From assembly GCA_018433975.1 (NCBI GenBank), contig JAHDQE010000073.1:1-47463 (forward strand): a stretch of 47,463 nucleotides of DNA, written 5' to 3'. Positions 43,102 to 47,463 of the stretch are shown here, one piece after another. Below the pieces are notes generated by a model. It was not told where the DNA came from. It searched no databases and saw only the letters and a list, made by a program, of their open reading frames with translations. The position numbers were made by a program, and so were the translations under genes. This DNA comes from Ornatilinea sp. GTDB lineage: Bacteria > Chloroflexota > Anaerolineae > Anaerolineales > Anaerolineaceae. The stretch's first letter is position 1. Each line of letters begins with the position of its first letter.

Positions 43102-44042
43102 GCTGCCTCCTTTTGAGCCTTTTCAACACCGGTGAGCTGGAGGAAGGTCTCTTCCAGAGTGGGCTGGCGGACATCCAGGTGGATGACATTGATGCCGCTT
43201 TCGATGAGCATACGGTTGATGGTAGCAGCGTCTGCCGCGCCGTTGATTTCCACAATGATCTCGGGGCGCCCATTCCGGTGGACGGACCAGCCGGCTTCAT
43301 GGATCACCAGACAGGCATCGTCGACGCGGTCCGTGCGCAGGTGCAGCCGGGGCGAGCACTGCATGTGGAGTTCATCGAGCGTGCCCTGGAAGAGGAATTT
43401 TCCCTGGTTGATGATGCCGATGTGCGAGGCAACCTGTTCCACCTCGCTGAGGAGGTGGCTGGAAAGGAAAACCGTCACGCCGTGAGTCTGGGGCAGGCGG
43501 TGGATTACCTCGCGCATCTCCTGAATGCCGGCCGGGTCGAGGCCGTTGGTAGGTTCATCGAGAATGAGCAGCGCGGGGTCGTTCAGCAGGGCCAGCGCCA
43601 ATCCCAGCCGCTGGCGCATGCCCATCGAATACCCTTTAACCAGCCGGTTGGAGTCTTCTTTAAGGTGGACGCTGTCCAGTGCCTGGTCGATCTTTTCGCG
43701 CGGCGCGTCCAGCAGACGGCGGGTTACTTCCAGGTTTTCCCGCCCGGTCAGGTGGGGATAAAGACTGGGTGATTCGACCAGCGCGCCGACATTGGCCAAA
43801 AGCTGCCAGTTGCGGCGGGTGAAGGGCTGCCCAAAGAGGAATATTTGCCCCTGGTTGGGGTGGATCAATCCCAGCAGCATCCGGATGGTGGTGGTTTTTC
43901 CGGCACCGTTGGGACCGAGAAAACCATACACACTGCCGACCGGTACTTGCAGGTCGAGATTATTCACTGCCAGGATCTGTTTGAAACGACGGCTCAGGCC
44001 GCTGGTTTCGACAATTAATGTTGGTTTTGCTTGTCTGTTCAT
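43098..44042 (-). CDS. ABC ATPase, bacitracin/lantibiotic-immunity type
   Basis: About 314 residues. Walker A GPNGAGKTT, signature YSMGMRQRLGLALAL, Walker B LILDEPTNGLDP, and a C-terminal extension of about 80 residues as in BcrA/LanF proteins. Start at 44042 after AAAGGAG; the frame is open far upstream but with no homology. First gene of the minus-strand ABC operon. The upstream direct repeat at 44126-44144 is a good candidate for binding of the response regulator encoded at 45776. Confidence 0.9.
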   Translation of the reverse strand: MNRQAKPTLIVETSGLSRRFKQILAVNNLDLQVPVGSVYGFLGPNGAGKTTTIRMLLGLIHPNQGQIFLFGQPFTRRNWQLLANVGALVESPSLYPHLTGRENLEVTRRLLDAPREKIDQALDSVHLKEDSNRLVKGYSMGMRQRLGLALALLNDPALLILDEPTNGLDPAGIQEMREVIHRLPQTHGVTVFLSSHLLSEVEQVASHIGIINQGKFLFQGTLDELHMQCSPRLHLRTDRVDDACLVIHEAGWSVHRNGRPEIIVEINGAADAATINRMLIESGINVIHLDVRQPTLEETFLQLTGVEKAQKEAA

Positions 44043-44125
44043 ATTTTCTCCTTTTCGAAGGGGAGCGGGCCCCTGTTTATCTTGAAGAAAGGATAGCAAG
44101 CAAATGTAACAGCCCGGTCTTGAAT

Positions 44126-44144
44126 TTGTCGCAAGATTGTCGCA
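44126..44144. promoter_or_regulatory. Direct repeat, probable OmpR-type response-regulator site
   Basis: TTGTCGCA-AGA-TTGTCGCA, two exact 8-bp copies with 11-bp period, one helical turn, the classical form of an OmpR-type operator. It lies 84 nt upstream of the ABC operon start and beyond the terminator of the kinase gene. Confidence 0.6.
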
Positions 44145-44157
44145 GGTGTGGAAAGAA

Positions 44158-44187
44158 AAAACGACGGGCGTCATGCGCCGTCGTTTT
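44158..44187 (-). terminator. Terminator of the two-component operon
   Basis: 10-bp stem AAAACGACGG with its complement around a 10-nt loop, 24 nt past the kinase stop; on the minus strand T-rich TTTTTCTTTCC follows. Confidence 0.8.
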
Positions 44188-44210
44188 GTACGGGTGAGGG
44201 GCTATGTGGG

Positions 44211-45779
44211 TCAGGGAGCCGGTTTCAGGTCTACCCAGAAATGGCTGCCTTCGCCGGGAGTGCTCTCAACGCCAACCGTTCCATCCATGTCCTCCGTCAA
44301 TTCCTTGACCAGGGCCAGACCCAGTCCGGCGCCGGGATGGTCGTTGTCTTTGCAGCGGTAAAATCGTTCCCAGATATGGGGAAGTTCCTCGGCGGCGATT
44401 CCCGCTCCTGTGTCAATGACACTGATGCGGATAAATTCTTCACGCGGTTCGGTACGCACAACCACAATCCCGCCGGGCGGGGTATGGCGGATGGCATTCT
44501 GGAGGAGGTTGCGCAGGATCTGCTCCAGGCGAACGGAGTCGGCCCACACCGCCGGGAGATCCTCGGGAAGCTCCGTGACCAGTTCAATGCGGCTGTTCTG
44601 CCAGGTGAGCGGCCGGATGGTTTCCACCGTATGCAGTGCCAGACCGGAAATGTCTACCGCGCTGCATTGCAGACTGAGTTTGTTCATTTCTGCCTGTGAG
44701 AGGGTAAACAGGTCCTCTATTAAAGCCTGGAGGCGTTCGGTTTCGCCGCGCATGATCTCTAGGTCTTTTTGGAGCTCGTTGGGAGAGGTCCTTTTGGGGT
44801 GTTCCAGGTTGTTTTCCAGATAACCCAGCAGGGTGGCTACCGGAGTGCGCAGTTCATGGGAAACCGTGGCGGTCAGCTCGCGCTGCGCTTTGAGCAGGTC
44901 GGCAACCCGGTCGCGCTCCGTCTGGAGCTGGGCGGTCTTTTGTTCCAGTTCGGCTGCCATGGCGTTGAAGTTGGTCTGAAGCTGGGCCACTTCATCCTCA
45001 CCGGAGACTTCCGCCCGGGCCGAAAGGTCTCCCTCACGGAGGCGGTGGGTGGTTTCAGTGAGAGATTTCAGCCTTTGCGTCAGACGCCGTGAGATGAGGT
45101 AAGAGAAGAAAATCAGCGGCGGGGCGGCCACGGCGATGGATGCTGCCAGGAAGAAGGTGAAAAGGAGGATCTGCGGGAAAATGGTGCGGGTGAGATGGCT
45201 GATCAACTGCACAAGCGGTGACAGGTCTTCTCCGGCGAGCGTATCAGGATAGCTCTGGAAGAACGTGAAAAAGATCGTGCCGATCAGCATCAGGAGGATG
45301 AAAGCCGCGATGATGGTCAGCGAAGCATGGGTCAGGTTCCATTGGAAGTGTGTGCGGCGCAAGTGCTGCCAGAGGGTCCACGCCCAGCGGAAAACGCGCC
45401 AGAACAGGAAAGCCGTACCAATCAGGACCAGATAGAACGCGCAGAAGACAAAGCCCAGATTTTTCTGGGAAATGTAATCCGGCTGTCCGAAAACAGCCGC
45501 GATCCCCAGGGAGATAGGAGCCAGCGCGGCCCCTGCCAGAACGGCAACCCCCAGGTCGCGGAGGATATTGTGCAGCCGGTTCCCCTTGCCGGGTTCAAGA
45601 CGCAGGCCGAGCAGGGTGCCGGTCAGTCCGCTGACAATGACCAGCCATTGTTTGGCAATGAATTCCGGAACATCTCCGGGAATAAGACCGAAAGCCAGCA
45701 GTCCGGCCGCACACAGGACGGCTTCCAGCGCGGCGCGCCACCAGGGCGCGTTCCAGAAAAAGACAATCTTTTTTTTCAT
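44211..45779 (-). CDS. Sensor histidine kinase
   Basis: About 522 residues. Six hydrophobic segments before residue 235, the last ones flanking a small outside loop, then HAMP (RLKSLTETTHRLREGDLSARAE), HisKA with VSHELRTPVATLLGYLEN (phosphorylated His), and HATPase with NLLQNAIRHTPPGG, DTGAGI, FYRCKDND and GLGLAL. The ATG at 45779 overlaps the stop of the response regulator (ATGA), so they are coupled. The large membrane part and small extracellular share resemble kinases that sense cell-envelope antibiotics through an ABC partner; here the partner is the downstream ABC operon. Confidence 0.92.
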   Translation of the reverse strand: MKKKIVFFWNAPWWRAALEAVLCAAGLLAFGLIPGDVPEFIAKQWLVIVSGLTGTLLGLRLEPGKGNRLHNILRDLGVAVLAGAALAPISLGIAAVFGQPDYISQKNLGFVFCAFYLVLIGTAFLFWRVFRWAWTLWQHLRRTHFQWNLTHASLTIIAAFILLMLIGTIFFTFFQSYPDTLAGEDLSPLVQLISHLTRTIFPQILLFTFFLAASIAVAAPPLIFFSYLISRRLTQRLKSLTETTHRLREGDLSARAEVSGEDEVAQLQTNFNAMAAELEQKTAQLQTERDRVADLLKAQRELTATVSHELRTPVATLLGYLENNLEHPKRTSPNELQKDLEIMRGETERLQALIEDLFTLSQAEMNKLSLQCSAVDISGLALHTVETIRPLTWQNSRIELVTELPEDLPAVWADSVRLEQILRNLLQNAIRHTPPGGIVVVRTEPREEFIRISVIDTGAGIAAEELPHIWERFYRCKDNDHPGAGLGLALVKELTEDMDGTVGVESTPGEGSHFWVDLKPAP

Positions 45780-46474
45780 GGCGATTTCCGCAGGCGGTAT
45801 CCCACGCCCCACACGGTTTCGATGGAATTTCCCGTATCACCGAGCTTCTTGCGCAGGCGCAAAATGGTGTTGTCCACCGAGCGGTCCCCTTCGATGTATT
45901 GCTGTTCCCACACGGTTTCCAGTAAATAAGTCCGACTGAAGACCCGGCCGGGGTTGCGGACGAAGAGGCTCAACAGCTCAAACTCGGTGCGGGTCAGTTC
46001 CAGTTCCTGCCCGTTGAGGTGGGCCTGAAAGCTGTTTGGGTCAATGGTGAGGTTCTGCCAGTTCACACGGTCGGTTGCTCTTTGGCGGTCATCCGTCATC
46101 ATTTGCTGGATGCGGTCGGCACGCCGCAGCAGGGCGTGGATGCGCGCGACCAGTTCGCGCATGGAGAAAGGTTTGGTGAGGTAGTCGTCTGCTCCCAATT
46201 CCAAACCGATCACCCGGTCGGCTTCATCGCTGCGGGCGGTCAGCATGAGGACGGGGACAGCGCTGCAGGATTGGATCTCGCGCAGCACCTGCAGCCCATC
46301 CATGCCGGGCAGCATCCAATCCAGGATGATCAGGTCGGGGGGGGACTGCCGGAAAGTTGCCAGTCCGGCCTCTCCATCCTCGGCATGGTCTACCGTATAT
46401 CCGGCGGAGACCAGCTCTCGCCGGACCACCTCTGCCAGTTCTCTGGAATCTTCAATCAACAGAATGGAAGCCAT
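45776..46474 (-). CDS. OmpR-family response regulator
   Basis: 232 residues. Receiver domain with phosphorylatable Asp in LIILDWMLPGMDG, TARSDE, and LTKPFS; C-terminal winged helix with ELTRTEFELLSLFVRNPGRVFSR and VDNTILRLRKKLGD, standard for the OmpR/PhoB class. First gene of the two-component operon. Candidate targets: the direct repeat at 44126-44144 before the ABC genes. Confidence 0.94.
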   Translation of the reverse strand: MASILLIEDSRELAEVVRRELVSAGYTVDHAEDGEAGLATFRQSPPDLIILDWMLPGMDGLQVLREIQSCSAVPVLMLTARSDEADRVIGLELGADDYLTKPFSMRELVARIHALLRRADRIQQMMTDDRQRATDRVNWQNLTIDPNSFQAHLNGQELELTRTEFELLSLFVRNPGRVFSRTYLLETVWEQQYIEGDRSVDNTILRLRKKLGDTGNSIETVWGVGYRLRKSP

Positions 46475-46665
46475 ACGGCAAGTTTAATGAAGAAGGCTGG
46501 GAAAGTCAAATGCCGGTTGGACGGTTTATCCGGATTTGTCGTCTCGGATGGGCGGCTGTTTGGCTGGTTCAGGTACCTTTCAAAGGCTTGATATAAAATG
46601 CCCTTTCCGGAAGGTGATATTTTGAACTTAAATTAAGCTTAAAGTACTTTTTTTCTCATTTCTGG

Positions 46666-46693
46666 TTGACAATTCCGCCAGAATTCTTATAAT
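46666..46693 (+). promoter_or_regulatory. Strong promoter of the carbamoyltransferase gene
   Basis: TTGACA (46666-46671), TATAAT (46688-46693), spacer 16 bp. The coding region starts about 225 nt after the likely transcription start, which is unusually far. Confidence 0.8.
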
Positions 46694-46728
46694 GGTAAGA
46701 GGTTAGACGTCTTAGGAGTTTTTGGTTA

Positions 46729-46749
46729 ATGACGAATTACCTCCGCTAA
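46729..46749 (+). CDS. Possible leader peptide MTNYLR
   Basis: ATG-ACG-AAT-TAC-CTC-CGC-TAA with AGGAG at 46714-46718, 10 nt before the ATG, in the leader of a carbamoyltransferase gene. The last sense codon is Arg. Short leader frames of this type often control amino-acid genes by attenuation; here it is a suggestion only, as six codons may occur by chance. Confidence 0.3.
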   Translation: MTNYLR

Positions 46750-46925
46750 ATTTGTTTGGTTTTTGAGAAAAAACAGATCTTTTGCATCGGGATTGGGTGT
46801 TGAGATAGAAGAAGACGGCTCCAATACGGGGCAGTGGTCAAGAATCCTTCTATTTTATGATCAAAACGTATGTTGGACAGTAAGTTTTAAAGCATATTCA
46901 TTTTGAGAATGGAGGTTTTTAAGTT

Positions 46926-47463
46926 ATGAAGACAAGTGGTTTTAAGGGCCGGGATTTTCTGGCCGAAACAGATTTCACTCCGCAAGAAATCAAGACCGTC
47001 CTGGAAGTTGCAGAGGAATTGAAGCGGGAACGCGGCATGGGCGTGTACCACGACCAGCTTCTGCGCACCAAAACCTTATTCATGTTGTTCTACAACCAGT
47101 CCCTGCGGACCCGCAACTCCTTTGAAGCCGGCATGACCCAGCTTGGCGGCCACGCCCATTTCCTGGACCCCAGCAAGATCTACACCCCCGCGCTGGAAGG
47201 CAAAGAAGTAGCTTACAGCACCGAGCGTGTTTCCGATGTAGCCCGTGTTCTGTCCCGCATGGGCGACGCGATTGCCATCCGCTGCTACGGCGACCCGGTA
47301 GACTGGGAATACGGTGGAGCGCACAAGCTGCTGCAAGAGTTCGCCAAATGGTCCGACATTCCGGTGCTCAACATGGAAGACGACATCTACCACCCCTTCC
47401 AGGGACTGGCAGACATGCTGACGGTGAAGGAAGAGTTCGGCGGCTTCAAGGGCGTCAACTTCA
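46926..47463 (+). CDS. Carbamoyltransferase, acetylornithine/ornithine type, 3' end outside window
   Basis: First 179 codons visible. GGAGG at 46911-46915 before the ATG. The carbamoyl-phosphate loop reads NQSLRTRNSFEAGMTQLGGH, and further on there is EVAYSTERVSDVARVLSRM, DPVDWEYGGAHKLLQEFAKW and DIPVLNMEDDIYHPFQGLADM, closer by pattern to N-acetylornithine carbamoyltransferase (SDVARVL, VDW, AKWS-PVLNME) than to the standard ornithine enzyme (HPCQALAD). Arginine biosynthesis or a related step is likely; YgeW-like purine-catabolic carbamoyltransferases are an alternative. Only the N-terminal domain is present, so the ornithine-binding residues cannot be checked. Confidence 0.8.
   Translation, partial: MKTSGFKGRDFLAETDFTPQEIKTVLEVAEELKRERGMGVYHDQLLRTKTLFMLFYNQSLRTRNSFEAGMTQLGGHAHFLDPSKIYTPALEGKEVAYSTERVSDVARVLSRMGDAIAIRCYGDPVDWEYGGAHKLLQEFAKWSDIPVLNMEDDIYHPFQGLADMLTVKEEFGGFKGVNF

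Larger units (their letters stand above)
46475..46925. other. Intergenic region and leader before the carbamoyltransferase gene
   Basis: Contains the possible promoter side of the response regulator, then the promoter at 46666-46693 and a leader of about 225 nt. The leader has a six-codon reading frame (46729-46749), several T runs, and a possible stem ATAGAAGA/TCCTTCTAT closed by TTTT near 46806-46856. No other gene seen. Confidence 0.6.

Noticed and set aside
1..47463. tRNA, rRNA, CRISPR arrays, transposases and prophage genes
   Set aside because: Looked for in intergenic regions and gene list; none with support was found.

Overview
The window is a bacterial chromosome segment of moderately high GC with dense, operon-organised genes, several TTG and GTG starts and strong Shine-Dalgarno sites. 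Gene content (MarR-controlled acyl-CoA oxidation, CoA ligase of the ADP-forming type, an ArsR-ArsC fusion, many FtsX-type ABC exporters, an RsbU-like phosphatase, a dispersed GTCATTCTGA-type repeat) suggests an anaerobic or facultative Chloroflexota of the Anaerolineae type. That assignment is an inference from style and content, not from a marker gene. No rRNA, tRNA, CRISPR array, transposase or phage gene was seen.

Left block (1-11259): a catabolic island. It holds the 3' part of an ADP-forming acyl-CoA synthetase, an adenosine-deaminase-family amidohydrolase, an enolase-superfamily dehydratase/racemase and four consecutive crotonase-fold proteins, three of them close paralogues with the same active-site Glu-to-Asp change. 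A convergent MarR repressor follows, then, divergent from it, an acyl-CoA dehydrogenase with both subunits of its electron-transfer flavoprotein. A consensus promoter with repeated MarR-like half sites lies between the repressor and the dehydrogenase. Together they look like a pathway that activates an acid to a CoA thioester, oxidises it and hydrates or isomerises the product; the substrate is not recognisable.

Arsenic-like block (11260-14100): three arsenate-reductase/low-molecular-weight phosphatase domains in a row on the minus strand, the last fused behind a cysteine-free ArsR DNA-binding domain, with three ATCAA-N6-TTGAT operators. No efflux pump is present. A divergent small lipoprotein looks like a c-type cytochrome domain that lost its heme cysteines. 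It is followed by about 1 kb of non-coding DNA containing a direct repeat of about 380 bp.

Exporter block 1 (15071-23101): TetR regulator with a perfect palindromic operator, two FtsX permeases, one ATPase, one lipoprotein adaptor, a tiny membrane ORF, and a second, diverged copy of the permease pair without its own ATPase. A GAF-GGDEF-EAL protein follows.

Minus-strand housekeeping block (25405-30283): a VOC-fold protein, a histidine phosphatase, phosphoglucomutase, a 3-hydroxyacyl-CoA dehydrogenase and a HEAT-repeat protein. Exporter block 2 (30346-34824): two ATPases (one with degenerate signature and D-loop), a large FtsX permease and a TetR regulator, behind a palindromic operator. Next come a membrane protein with a DUF1566-like C-terminus, a SLC13-type transporter with RCK_C domains, a HemW-like radical SAM protein and an RsbU-type phosphatase whose N-terminus resembles the core-binding domain of tyrosine recombinases.

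Right block (41487-46474): a bacitracin/lantibiotic-immunity-like ABC transporter (one ATPase, two permeases) next to an OmpR-type response regulator and histidine kinase, with a direct repeat of 11-bp period upstream of the transporter that looks like the regulator's binding site. The window ends in the first part of an acetylornithine/ornithine-type carbamoyltransferase behind a strong promoter and a leader of about 225 nt with a possible six-codon leader peptide.
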